DNA of 64,000 bases from Nocardioides alkalitolerans (lineage in GTDB: Bacteria > Actinomycetota > Actinomycetes > Propionibacteriales > Nocardioidaceae): positions 1,302,001-1,366,000 of the forward strand of contig CP116227.1 of the NCBI GenBank assembly GCA_038184435.1, in the 5' to 3' direction. Position 1 is the first letter of the stretch. Every line of letters starts with the position of its first letter. Both the position numbers and the translations under genes were made by a program. Below the pieces are notes generated by a model that made no database searches, was not told where the DNA came from, and saw only the letters and a list, made by a program, of their open reading frames with translations. This document shows, one piece after another, positions 36,023 through 46,875 of this stretch.

Positions 36023-36045
36023 ACCCTCAGCCGCGTGCTGAGGGT
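36023..36045 (+). promoter_or_regulatory. Leader hairpin before the garA-like gene
   Basis: ACCCTCAG (36023-36030) and CTGAGGGT (36038-36045) form an 8-bp stem with a 7-nt loop in the predicted 5' leader. It may act on mRNA stability or as an attenuator; it could also be incidental. Confidence 0.4.
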
Positions 36046-36083
36046 TCGTGCCATCGACGAAGGACGCTCAGGAGGCCCTCACC

Positions 36084-36587
36084 ATGCCGTTCTGCACAGC
36101 CTGCGGTAGGCAGAACCCGGACGACGCACGGTTCTGCTCCCAGTGCGGCACCAAGATGGTGACCTCGGCGCCGAGCGCGGTGTCGGACGCGACGGCGACG
36201 ATCTCGATCCCGTCGTCGTCGGCAACGGAGAGCTCCGACCGCGCGCTCAACGCGGTCGACGCCGCCGCCGTGGACGCCCTGCCGCCGGGCCACGCCCTGC
36301 TCGTCGTGCAGCGGGGGCCCGGCGCGGGCAGCCGGTTCCTGCTCGACACCGACCTCGTGTCCGCCGGTCGTCACCCCGACAGCGAGATCTTCCTCGACGA
36401 CGTCACCGTCTCCCGCCGTCACGCGGACTTCCGCCGCGACGGGGGCGTGTTCACCGTCAGCGACGTCGGGAGCCTCAACGGCACCTACGTGAACCGTGAC
36501 CGCATCGACGAGGTCACGCTCAAGGACGGCGACGAGGTGCAGATCGGCAAGTACCGGCTCGTCTTCTTCTCGGGTTCGCCGGTCTGA
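36084..36587 (+). CDS. garA: GarA-like FHA protein with N-terminal zinc ribbon
   Basis: GarA (OdhI) binds 2-oxoglutarate dehydrogenase and glutamate-metabolism enzymes under control of Ser/Thr kinases. The FHA domain (about residues 75-167) is intact: SAGRHPDSEIFLDD, VSRRHADF and NGTYVN. The N-terminus differs: it opens with a two-CxxC zinc ribbon (CTACGRQNPDDARFCSQC), and the ETTS phosphorylation motif known from mycobacteria is replaced by a Ser/Thr-rich stretch (SDATATISIPSSS). ATG 36084 has an AGGAGG ribosome-binding site; an upstream ATG at 36048 is less likely. Locus equals Rv1827. Confidence 0.87.
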   Translation: MPFCTACGRQNPDDARFCSQCGTKMVTSAPSAVSDATATISIPSSSATESSDRALNAVDAAAVDALPPGHALLVVQRGPGAGSRFLLDTDLVSAGRHPDSEIFLDDVTVSRRHADFRRDGGVFTVSDVGSLNGTYVNRDRIDEVTLKDGDEVQIGKYRLVFFSGSPV

Positions 36588-36589
36588 GC

Positions 36590-37339
36590 ATGGCCGCACC
36601 CGGCCCGGCCCCGCGCCGGAGCGAGGACGCACCGGCGGGTCGTCTCACCATCGGGCAGGTCCTGGACCTGCTGCGTCCGGACTTCCCGGGGATCACGATC
36701 CCCAAGATCCGCTTCCTCGAGGACAAGGGGCTCATCAAGCCCGAGCGCACCTCGGCGGGCTACCGCAAGTTCTCCGCGCACGACGTGGAGCGGTTGCGGT
36801 ACGTGCTGGTCATGCAGCGCGACCACTACTTGCCGCTCAAGGTGATCGGCGAGCACCTGGACGCCATCGACCGCGGCCTCGAGCCGCCGCCGATCGAGGG
36901 CCTGCAGCCGCAGGTGCCGAAGGTGGCGCTGGCGTCCGACGGCCTCCCCGGTCCGGAGGAGTTCCGCCGGCGCACCTCCATGCGCCTCACGCGCCGCGAG
37001 CTCGTCGAGGTGGCCCGGATCGACGACGCGTTCCTCGCCGTGCTCGAGCAGTTCGGGCTGGTCCGCGCGAACGCGTCGGGCCACTACGACGCGGAGGACC
37101 TCGTCGTCGCCGACACCGCCCGCGAGCTCGACGCGTTCGGCATCGAGCCCCGGCACCTGCGCGCCTTCCGTGCCGCGGCGGACCGCGAGGCGGGCCTGGT
37201 GGAGCAGGTCGTGGCGCCCGTGCGTCGCAGCCGCGACGCCGCGGCGGAGGCGCGCGCCGCGGACACCGCGGCCCAGATCGCCGCCCTCACGGTGCGCCTC
37301 CACGCCACGCTCGTGAAGGCCGCCCTGCCCGACCGCTGA
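36590..37339 (+). CDS. ftsR: MerR family regulator FtsR
   Basis: The 249-residue protein has an N-terminal MerR winged-helix domain (about 18-85), with RFLEDKGLIKPERTSAGYRKFS, and a long C-terminal region. By order it corresponds to Rv1828, whose corynebacterial orthologue FtsR activates ftsZ. The ATG comes two bases after the garA stop, so both are on one transcript. A cell-division role is inferred from synteny and similarity. Confidence 0.85.
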   Translation: MAAPGPAPRRSEDAPAGRLTIGQVLDLLRPDFPGITIPKIRFLEDKGLIKPERTSAGYRKFSAHDVERLRYVLVMQRDHYLPLKVIGEHLDAIDRGLEPPPIEGLQPQVPKVALASDGLPGPEEFRRRTSMRLTRRELVEVARIDDAFLAVLEQFGLVRANASGHYDAEDLVVADTARELDAFGIEPRHLRAFRAAADREAGLVEQVVAPVRRSRDAAAEARAADTAAQIAALTVRLHATLVKAALPDR

Positions 37340-37376
37340 CGGCGGCGGCCGCACCGCCCGGGTTCGGGGGTGCGTC

Positions 37377-37382
37377 TATGGT
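37377..37382 (+). promoter_or_regulatory. -10 hexamer TATGGT for the bifunctional nuclease gene
   Basis: TATGGT ends 7 nt before GTG 37390. It includes the competing ATG 37378, which would therefore lie upstream of the transcript. Confidence 0.5.
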
Positions 37383-37389
37383 GGACGTC

Positions 37390-37857
37390 GTGCGCGAGGT
37401 CGATGTCGTCGGAGTCCGGGTGGAGATGCCCTCCAACAGTCCGATCGTGCTGCTGCGCGAGGCGGCGGGGGAGCGGTACCTGCCGATCTGGATCGGTGCC
37501 GTGGAGGCCACCGCCATCGCGTTCGCGCAGCAGGGGGTGACGCCGCCCCGCCCGCTGACGCACGACCTGATGAAGGACCTGCTCGAGGCGACCGGCAATG
37601 CTCTCGAGGAGGTGCGGATCGTCGAGGTGCGCGACGGCGTTTTCTTCGCGCTGCTCGTGCTCGCCTCCGGCGTCGAGGTCAGCGCCCGTCCGTCGGACTC
37701 CATCGCCCTGGCGCTCCGCACCGGCTCGCGCATCGTGTGCGCCGACGAGGTGCTGGACGAGGCCGGTCTGGCCGTCCCCGCCGAGCAGGAGGACGAGGTC
37801 GAGAAGTTCCGCGAGTTCCTCGACCACGTGACGCCCGAGGACTTCGAGTCGGACTGA
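37390..37857 (+). CDS. Bifunctional nuclease family protein (DUF151)
   Basis: The 155-residue protein belongs to the DUF151/BFN family, some plant members of which have DNase and RNase activity. Motifs include YLPIWIGAVEATAIAF, PRPLTHDLMKDLL and SARPSDSIALALR. It corresponds to Rv1829. I chose GTG 37390 because the leaderless -10 precedes it by 7 nt and because the start then aligns with the mycobacterial protein as I recall it (M-x-EV-VVG-RVE); ATG 37378 would add four residues. The acidic C-terminus ends EKFREFLDHVTPEDF. Confidence 0.85.
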   Translation: MREVDVVGVRVEMPSNSPIVLLREAAGERYLPIWIGAVEATAIAFAQQGVTPPRPLTHDLMKDLLEATGNALEEVRIVEVRDGVFFALLVLASGVEVSARPSDSIALALRTGSRIVCADEVLDEAGLAVPAEQEDEVEKFREFLDHVTPEDFESD

Positions 37858-37876
37858 TCCGGGGGCCAGGTCTGAC

Positions 37877-37895
37877 CCTCAACTTGAGATTGAGG
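37877..37895 (+). promoter_or_regulatory. Dyad upstream of the second MerR gene
   Basis: CCTCAA (37877-37882) and TTGAGG (37890-37895) are inverted around 7 bases, with an overlapping CTCAA-c-TTGAG. It lies 23 bases upstream of the -35 and could be an operator for one of the MerR proteins encoded next door. Confidence 0.4.
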
Positions 37896-37917
37896 CTTCC
37901 GGTCGGCGTGTCGTGCG

Positions 37918-37946
37918 TTGACCGGGGTACGGGTGCCGCCTACGTT
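37918..37946 (+). promoter_or_regulatory. Promoter for the second MerR gene
   Basis: TTGACC (37918-37923) and TACGTT (37941-37946) are separated by 17 bases, close to consensus for the housekeeping sigma factor. The predicted leader is about 85 nt. Confidence 0.65.
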
Positions 37947-38040
37947 GGAGCCCTTCGCTGTAACTCCACCGTTGTGCTCCGCACGACACCCTTCCCCCAC
38001 CGGAGTTGCGATGCGCGGAGGAACCGGAGAAGAGGTCGCA

Positions 38041-38661
38041 GTGGGCATGAACGACGAGCAGCACGTGCGCGGTGCTGCTGACGACCGCGCGGTCGTCGAG
38101 GCGACCGAGGTCGCCGAGGAGCAGGGTCTGCTGTTCACCGACGACGTGTCGCCGCTCCCGAGCGACCAGGGCTACCGCGGTCCCACCGCGTGCAACGCCG
38201 CGGGCATCACCTACCGCCAGCTGGACTACTGGGCCCGCACCGGGCTGGTCGAGCCGACCATCCGCGGCGCGAAGGGCTCGGGCTCGCAGCGGCTGTACTC
38301 CTTCCGCGACATCCTCATCCTCAAGATCATCAAGCGTCTGCTCGACGCGGGGATCTCGCTGCCGCAGATCCGCACGGCGATTTCCCACCTGCGTGAGCGC
38401 GGCACCGACGACCTGACGCGCGTCACGCTGATGAGCGACGGCGCGTCGGTCTACGAGTGCACGACCAACGACGAGGTCATCGACCTGCTCCAGGGCGGCC
38501 AGGGCGTGTTCGGCATCGCCATCGGCGGTGTCTGGCGGGAGATCGAGGGCTCGCTCGCCGAGCTCCCCAGCGAGCGCACCGGCGACGACGCCGCCGCGGC
38601 GTCCTCCGGTCCCTCCGCCGTCGACGAGCTCGCCGCGCGCCGCGCCCGACGCATCGGCTGA
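38041..38661 (+). CDS. MerR family regulator (Rv1830/ResR position)
   Basis: The 206-residue protein has a MerR winged-helix domain at about residues 40-110, with [21 protein letters not shown] and [20 protein letters not shown], and a C-terminal region with [14 protein letters not shown]. By synteny it matches Rv1830 (ResR/McdR), a regulator of growth and division in mycobacteria. The start is GTG 38041, after the GGAGAAGAGG ribosome-binding site; ATG 38047 is an alternative. The gene has its own promoter and a long inverted repeat downstream. Confidence 0.83.
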   Translation: MGMNDEQHVRGAADDRAVVEATEVAEEQGLLFTDDVSPLPSDQGYRGPTACNAAGITYRQLDYWARTGLVEPTIRGAKGSGSQRLYSFRDILILKIIKRLLDAGISLPQIRTAISHLRERGTDDLTRVTLMSDGASVYECTTNDEVIDLLQGGQGVFGIAIGGVWREIEGSLAELPSERTGDDAAAASSGPSAVDELAARRARRIG

Positions 38662-38697
38662 CCTCTCCCCGCGCCGTACGGGCGTTCCTCCTCTCCC

Positions 38698-38770
38698 CGT
38701 CGTCCCTGACGTTCCGCACCGTGTCGCCCCTCCGGGGCGGCGTGTCGAGTGCGGAACGTCAGGGACGATG
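38698..38770. repeat. Long-stem inverted repeat between merR and gcvP
   Basis: Arms at 38698-38719 and 38749-38770 pair over 22 bp with one G-U; the inner 19 bp are perfect. The 29-nt loop contains its own GCCCC/GGGGC hairpin. The left arm includes CCTGACGTTCCG, a 12-mer found again at 57013-57024. It lies 36 bases after the merR stop and before the gcvP promoter, so a terminator role is plausible. Confidence 0.75.
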
Positions 38771-38806
38771 TCGTCGAGGGGGGCGGTACGCCGCCGTGCC
38801 GGGTGC

Positions 38807-38812
38807 TAGGTT
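38807..38812 (+). promoter_or_regulatory. -10 hexamer TAGGTT for the gcvP riboswitch leader
   Basis: TAGGTT is about 17 nt upstream of the riboswitch P1 helix, so transcription should start near 38819. No clear -35 is seen. Confidence 0.45.
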
Positions 38813-38828
38813 GGCGGTCGCTGCTCAT

Positions 38829-38918
38829 CCCGTGCGGGAGAGCCTCCGCGGGTCCGCCCGCGGCGCGCCGAAGGGGCAATTCCTCCCCGGAACCTCTCAG
38901 GCACCCGGACCGCACGGG
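38829..38918 (+). ncRNA. Glycine riboswitch (gcvT-type aptamer)
   Basis: The closing helix P1 pairs CCCGTGCGG (38829-38837) with CCGCACGGG (38910-38918). Between them are the conserved blocks GGGAGAG, GCGCCGAAGGGGCAA and CCTCTCAGGCACC, characteristic of glycine-binding aptamers. Only one aptamer is evident rather than the usual tandem pair. It precedes gcvP by 75 bases, so glycine should switch on glycine cleavage. Confidence 0.9.
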
Positions 38919-38993
38919 CAGGCGACTCTGAACCGCACGCCGTGGTCGGGACAGAGGGGGAGGCGAACCGGCCGACCCCGAACGGAGCGCCTC

Positions 38994-41896
<2,903 letters not shown>

Positions 41897-41900
<4 letters not shown>

Positions 41901-43270
41901 GGGACGACGCGCCGGTCCTGGCCGGCACCGCCCGCGCGCTGCTCACCCGCGTCGCGGAGACCCAGGTCGCCGCCCGGGCGCCGTCGCTGGTCGCCGGCGT
42001 GGTGCGGGACGGGACGCTCGTGTGGTCGGGCGGCTGGGGCGAGGTGCCCGGGCCGGTCGAGGACACGCAGTACCGCATCGGGTCGATCACGAAGACGCTC
42101 ACCGCGGTCGTCGTGCTGCAGGCCGTGCGCGACGGCCTGCTCGACCTCGGCGGCAGGATCGACGAGGCCCTCGGCGAGCCGATCGGCACCTACGGCGACC
42201 GCACCCTCCGCCAGCTGCTCTCCCACACGTCGGGCATGCAGTCCGAGCCCGCGGGCGAGTGGTGGGAGCGCACGGAGGGCGGCTCGTTCGCCGACCTCGT
42301 CGCCGCCAACCCGGGCGCGGGCGCGGTCTTCCCGGCCGGCCAGCAGTACCACTACACCAACCTCGGCTTCGCCCTGCTCGGCGAGGCGGCCGCGCGCGTC
42401 CGCGGCACGGACTGGTGGTCGCTCGCGCGCTCCGCCGTGCTCGAGCCGCTCGGGATGACGCGCACCTCCTACGGCCCCGAGGCCCCGCACGCCAGCGGCG
42501 CCTCGGTGCACCCCTACACGAGCGAGCTGGTGCCCGAGCCCGCCACCGACACGGGGGCCATGGCACCCGCCGGGCAGGCCTGGTCGACGGTCACCGACCT
42601 GGGCCGGTACGCCGCGTTCCTCGCCGCCGGGCACCCCGACGTGCTCGACGGGCCGTGGCTGGACCTGGCGAGCCACCCGGTGGGCGCCACCCGCGCGTCG
42701 GGCCTGGCCAGCGCCCACGGGCTCGGGCTCGCCCTCCTGGCGGGCGGGTCCGGGATGCTCCGCGGCCACACCGGCTCGATGCCCGGCTTCCAGGCGGCCT
42801 GCTTCGTCGACGCCCCGCGCCGCACGGGAGCGGTCGTCCTCGCGGGCTCGACCACCGGCGTACCGGCGGGCGGGCTCGCCGTCGACCTGCTCGAGCTGCT
42901 GCACGCGCACGAACCGACGCTGCCGACGCCCTGGCGGGCGCCGGCCGCCGTGCCCGCGCTGGTGCGGGACGTCGTCGGGGTGTGGCACTGGGGCAACACG
43001 CCGTACGTCGTGCGGGTGGAGGGCGCAGCGGGCGACGAGGTCGTCGTGCGTCGCGGTGGCGCCGTGGCGCACCGGTTCGCCCTGCGCGGCGCACCGGGGG
43101 AGGAGCGGCTGGTCGGCACCGGCGGCTACCACGACGGCGAGACGGTCGAGGTGCACCGCCGCCGGGACGGCAGCGTCAGCCACCTCGTCGTGGCGACGTT
43201 CGTCTACACGCGCACGCCGTACGACCCCGAGGTGCCGGTGCCGGGCGGACACCCGACCACCGGCACCTGA
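41897..43270 (+). CDS. Serine hydrolase of the beta-lactamase/class C PBP family
   Basis: The 457-residue protein has the active-site Ser-x-x-Lys in GSITKT, the Tyr-x-Asn in [12 protein letters not shown] and the third motif His-Thr-Gly in [11 protein letters not shown]-terminal beta-rich part (about 340-450) resembles domains in esterase-type members. It has no signal peptide. The family includes esterases, D-aminopeptidases and beta-lactamases, and the substrate is unknown. It starts inside the gcvP stop codon, so it should be cotranslated under glycine control, which is an unusual partnership. Confidence 0.82.
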
Positions 43271-43273
43271 GGG

Positions 43274-44323
43274 TCACCCGTCGCTCGAGGCGGCGCCGTC
43301 GGACCGCCGTCCGGCGGCGTGGCGGAGCTCGCGTCCGTCCTGCACGTCGTCCGCGTGCTTCTCGTCGCTCTTCTCGATGGCGTGGGTGTCGCGGGGCGGG
43401 AGCTGGATGCTCTCCTCCGCGGCGATCCCGGCCTGGAGCTCGCGACCGCGCTCCAGCTCGGCGTCCAGCTCGGCGCCGAGCAGCAGCGCGAGGTTGGTGA
43501 TCCAGAGCCAGAGCAGGAAGACCGCGACCCCCGCGAGCGACCCGTAGGTGCGGTTGTAGCTGCCGAAGTTCGCCACGTAGAAGCCGAACGCCGCCGACGC
43601 GACCAGCCAGACGACGATCGCCAGGACGGCGCCGAGGCTGATCCAGCGGAACCTCGGCTGCTGCACGTTGGGCGTCACGTAGTAGAGCAGCGCGACGACC
43701 AGCACCACCGCACCGAGCACGACGGGCCACTTCGCGATGTTCCAGACGAGCACCGCGGTGTCGCCGAGGCCGATGGCGTCGCCCACCGCGGACGCCGCCG
43801 GGCCGGTCAGCACGAGGGCGAGCGCGACCAGCGCGACGAGCACCACGGCGACGGCCGTGAGCAGCAGCATCACCGGACGCAGCTTCCACACCGGCCGACC
43901 CTCGCGGATCTCGTAGACCCGGTTCATCGCCCGGCCGAACGAGCCGACGTAGCCCGAGGCCGACCACAGCGCCGTGGCGAGACCGACGACGAAGGCGACG
44001 CCGGCGGTCTGCGAGGAGGCCAGCTGCTGGAGCGTGGGCTCCAGCGTGGTGGCGGCGTTGCCCGCGCCGACGTCCCGGAGCACCTGCAGCAGCGTGTCGA
44101 CCGTGGCCTGTCCCTGCCCCACGAGACCTACCAGCGCGAGGAGCGCCACGAGCCCGGGAAAGAGGGCCAGGACGGCGTAGTAGGTCAGTGCTGCCGCGAG
44201 GTCGGTGCACTGGTCCTTGCCGAACTCCCGGAACGTGCGGCGCAGCACGTAGCGCCACGACGGCGCCTCGATGTCGCGGACCTCGTCGGGCTTGCGCGGG
44301 TCGTCCGGCGGAGGAGCCCCCAC
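43274..44323 (-). CDS. YihY/BrkB family membrane protein
   Basis: The 349-residue protein has about six membrane helices and matches the YihY (BrkB, once called RNase BN) family: DLAAALTYYAVLALFPGLVALLALVG near the N-terminus and FLLWLWITNLALLLGAELDAELER near the end. Helices cover about residues 45-290, and the C-terminal tail is charged and cytoplasmic. Function is unknown; the family is tied to the envelope. It is convergent with the serine hydrolase, three bases away. Confidence 0.87.
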   Translation of the reverse strand: MGAPPPDDPRKPDEVRDIEAPSWRYVLRRTFREFGKDQCTDLAAALTYYAVLALFPGLVALLALVGLVGQGQATVDTLLQVLRDVGAGNAATTLEPTLQQLASSQTAGVAFVVGLATALWSASGYVGSFGRAMNRVYEIREGRPVWKLRPVMLLLTAVAVVLVALVALALVLTGPAASAVGDAIGLGDTAVLVWNIAKWPVVLGAVVLVVALLYYVTPNVQQPRFRWISLGAVLAIVVWLVASAAFGFYVANFGSYNRTYGSLAGVAVFLLWLWITNLALLLGAELDAELERGRELQAGIAAEESIQLPPRDTHAIEKSDEKHADDVQDGRELRHAAGRRSDGAASSDG

Positions 44324-44325
44324 GC

Positions 44326-44670
44326 CTAGCCCCTGCGCCGCCGGACGACGACCCCGACGACGAGACCCAGCACGAGCAGGCCGCCGGCGACGCCGAGGGC
44401 GACGGGCGTGGGCCTACCGCGGTCGTCGGTCAGCTGCTCGCGGGCGTGCGCCGCCGCCTGGGCGGCCTGCCCGGCGGTCACCTCGGCGGACGCGCGGGCG
44501 TGCTGCACGACCTCCTCGGCCTTGTGCTTGGCGCGTCCCGTCACGTCGGCCTTCGCCGCCAGCGCCTCGACGGTGTCGGCCAGGTCGGCGCGGGTCTGCG
44601 CGACCTGCTCCTCCAGCTCGGCGACGCTCGGCTGCTGCTGCTCGTCGCTCGATCCCTCAGGCGTGGCCAT
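44326..44670 (-). CDS. DUF3618 protein
   Basis: The 114-residue protein has an N-terminal helical part with the DUF3618 motif EEQVAQTRADLADTVEALAAKADV and a C-terminal membrane helix (about 88-108) followed by a basic tail. Such proteins are typical partners of holin-like and YihY genes in actinobacterial envelope or stress clusters. It overlaps the holin-like gene by 14 bases. Confidence 0.85.
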   Translation of the reverse strand: MATPEGSSDEQQQPSVAELEEQVAQTRADLADTVEALAAKADVTGRAKHKAEEVVQHARASAEVTAGQAAQAAAHAREQLTDDRGRPTPVALGVAGGLLVLGLVVGVVVRRRRG

Positions 44671-45064
44671 GCTCGCGGGCCTCCTTCACGGTGCGGACGT
44701 CGGTCTTGAGCCCCTCCACGGCGCGCTCGGGCACCGGGGGAGCCGCGTGCTTGACCTGGCTCCGGCCGACCACGGCGAGCAGGGCGGCCAGGAGAAACAG
44801 GGCCGCGGTCACGACGAGGGCGGCGAGCCAGGCGGGCAGCACCAAGGCGAGGGCGATGATCACCGTCGCGATCAGCGCACCCCCGCCGTACAGCGCCAGC
44901 ACGCCGGCGGCGCCGAACGCCCCCGCGCCGAACCCGGCGTACTTCACCTTCTGGGTGATCTCCGCCTGGGCGAGACGGATCTCGCCGCGGAGCAGCTCGG
45001 ACGTCTGCGTCGACAGGCGCGCGATCAGCTCGCCGGTCGTCTCGTCCCCGTGGACGCTGCTCAC
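44657..45064 (-). CDS. Holin-superfamily (DUF1469) membrane protein
   Basis: The 135-residue protein has two membrane helices (about 50-72 and 80-102) after an amphipathic N-terminus (LIARLSTQTSELLRGEIRLAQAE). It matches the actinobacterial putative phage-holin superfamily protein family, which is chromosomal and not tied to a prophage here. The start is GTG 45064. With DUF3618 and the YtxH-like gene it forms a cluster probably acting at the membrane under stress. Confidence 0.83.
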   Translation of the reverse strand: MSSVHGDETTGELIARLSTQTSELLRGEIRLAQAEITQKVKYAGFGAGAFGAAGVLALYGGGALIATVIIALALVLPAWLAALVVTAALFLLAALLAVVGRSQVKHAAPPVPERAVEGLKTDVRTVKEAREHGHA

Positions 45065-45074
45065 CGGCAGCCCC

Positions 45075-45395
45075 TCACGCGCCGAAGGCGGAGCCGGGCT
45101 GCGCGGCGCCGGCCGCGTGGGCGCCGCCGTTCTCGCCGCCGTCTCCGCTGTCGTCGCCCCGGACCTTCTCGGTGACGGTGTGGGCGACGTCGCTCGCCTT
45201 GCCGCTCACCTTCTCGGCGACCTGCGGGGCGGTCTCCTTGACCTTCTCCTGGGCCTGCTCGACCTTGTCCTGCACCGTCGGGTTCTGCCAGGCCTTCTGG
45301 GCCTGCGCCTTCAACTGCTCGTAGCGCTGCGTGCCGGCACGCGCCCCCAGCACGTACCCGATCCCGATCCCGATCACCAGCGTCAGCTTGCGCAT
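45075..45395 (-). CDS. YtxH-like membrane-anchored protein
   Basis: The 106-residue protein has a short N-terminal membrane helix with a glycine-zipper-like motif (LVIGIGIGYVLGARAG) and a long amphipathic helical tail rich in Lys, Glu and Gln, as in YtxH and LEA-like stress proteins. The tail ends in a Gly/Ala-rich segment. I chose ATG 45395, preceded by GAGGGAGAC; the longer frame from 45473 starts inside the hairpin region. Confidence 0.78.
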   Translation of the reverse strand: MRKLTLVIGIGIGYVLGARAGTQRYEQLKAQAQKAWQNPTVQDKVEQAQEKVKETAPQVAEKVSGKASDVAHTVTEKVRGDDSGDGGENGGAHAAGAAQPGSAFGA

Positions 45396-45431
45396 GTCCG
45401 TCTCCCTCGGTCGGTGGTCCGGCGCTCGTGC

Positions 45432-45460
45432 GCCCGCTGCGCCCGGCCGGCGCAGCGGGC
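45432..45460 (-). terminator. Terminator hairpin after tldE
   Basis: Perfect 12-bp arms GCCCGCTGCGCC (45432-45443) and GGCGCAGCGGGC (45449-45460) enclose a 5-nt loop, 24 bases after the tldE stop on the minus strand. There is no T-run. Confidence 0.7.
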
Positions 45461-45483
45461 CACCGGTACCCACCGAGGCGCGC

Positions 45484-46875
45484 CTACTGCGCCTGCGACA
45501 CGCTCGACATGTTGAAGTCGGGGATCCGCAGCGCCGGCGTGGCGGTGCGCGAGAAGTAGTCGCCCCACTCGCGGCTGAAGCTGAGCTCGGTCGCGCCGGC
45601 GTGGCTGAACCGGTTGAGGAGGTCGACGGGGCTCTCGTTGAAGCGGAAGTTGGTGACGAGACCGGTGATCTCGCCGCCCTCGACCAGGTAGACCCCGTCG
45701 CGGGTGAGGCCGGTCAGCAGCATCGACTGCGGATCGACGACACGGATGTACCAGAGCGACGTCACGAGCAGGCCCCGCTCGGTGCCGGCCACGAGGTCCT
45801 CCGTCATGCCCTCTCCGCCGGCGACGTCGAGCACGAGGTTGTCCGGCGCCGGGTTGACGGGGAGACCCGTCACGCGCGCCGAGTGCCGGCTCGTCAGCAG
45901 CGAGGTGAGCACCCCGTCGCGGATCCAGTCCGTCGGCACGATCGGCAGGCCGTTGTCGAAGACCGAGGCGCTCTCGCTCGAGGCGGTGGTGTGGACGAAC
46001 GGCACGGCCTCGAGCCCGGGGTAGGCCGGCGCCGAGTGCAGCCGAACGCCGGGCGCGGCGACCTGCTCACCGACGCGCGTGCCGCCGCCGGGACGGCTCC
46101 ACACCGACTGCCCGTCGTGGGCGTCGAGCGCCCCCGAGATCCACAGCAGGTAGATCATGAGGTCGGCCGTCGACGTCGGGGGGAGCACCGTGTCGTAGCG
46201 CCCTGCGGGCAGGTCCACCCGCCGGCTGCCCCAGCCCAGGCGGCGCGTCAGCTCGGCCTCGAACGCGACCGGGTCCACGTCGGTGAAGTCGCGGGTGGCG
46301 CCGCCGACCCACGCGCTCTGGTCGAGCGACGTCGGCTTGGCCGTGCACGCCCAGTGGCCGGTCGGCTGCACGTGCCGCAGCCGCAACCCGGTGGTGGAAC
46401 CGACGTAGACCGTCGCCACCTCGTGGTCGACGAACCCGTAGAGCACCCGACCGCCGCCCCCGGCGGTGCCGAACGCCGTGCCGAGAGCGGGCGCGACCGC
46501 GTCGTACACGCCGATGGAGGTGCGGGCCGGCGGCTCCGCCCAGTCGGGGGCAGCGACGCCGCTGACGAGGTCGGCGGCGTCGTCGGCGACGTCCGCCGCC
46601 CGCGCAGCGGCGTCCGCCAGCTCGACGAGGGAGAGGACCTCCGCGAGGTCGCTCGCCGCGCTCGTGACCGAGCCCACCGCGACGCCGTCGCCGCGGCGGT
46701 CGAAGGCGAGCACCGACACCTGGATGCCGCTCATCTCGCCGTTGGTGGTGAGGGTGTTGTTGGCCCAGCGCAGGTTGGCGCTGGAGGTGGTGCGGACGAT
46801 GACGACCGCGTCGTCGCTACGGCTGGCCTCGAGGGCGCGCTCGACGAGCTCCTGGGGCGTGGGCGAGGTGGTCAC
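45484..46875 (-). CDS. tldE: TldE/PmbA family protein
   Basis: TldE pairs with TldD in a heterodimeric metalloprotease that degrades unfolded peptides and matures microcin B17 in E. coli. The 463-residue protein lacks an HExxxH motif, as expected of the non-catalytic subunit, and carries family segments such as SVFDNGLPIVPTDWIRDGVL and GLLVTSLWYIRVVDP. The GTG start at 46875 overlaps the tldD stop. The two genes form one transcript ending at the hairpin at 45432-45460. Confidence 0.9.
   Translation of the reverse strand: MTTSPTPQELVERALEASRSDDAVVIVRTTSSANLRWANNTLTTNGEMSGIQVSVLAFDRRGDGVAVGSVTSAASDLAEVLSLVELADAAARAADVADDAADLVSGVAAPDWAEPPARTSIGVYDAVAPALGTAFGTAGGGGRVLYGFVDHEVATVYVGSTTGLRLRHVQPTGHWACTAKPTSLDQSAWVGGATRDFTDVDPVAFEAELTRRLGWGSRRVDLPAGRYDTVLPPTSTADLMIYLLWISGALDAHDGQSVWSRPGGGTRVGEQVAAPGVRLHSAPAYPGLEAVPFVHTTASSESASVFDNGLPIVPTDWIRDGVLTSLLTSRHSARVTGLPVNPAPDNLVLDVAGGEGMTEDLVAGTERGLLVTSLWYIRVVDPQSMLLTGLTRDGVYLVEGGEITGLVTNFRFNESPVDLLNRFSHAGATELSFSREWGDYFSRTATPALRIPDFNMSSVSQAQ

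Noticed and set aside
44657..45064. Holin-like gene as a sign of prophage
   Set aside because: No phage structural, lysis or integration gene is nearby; this family is chromosomal in actinobacteria and clusters with DUF3618 and YihY.
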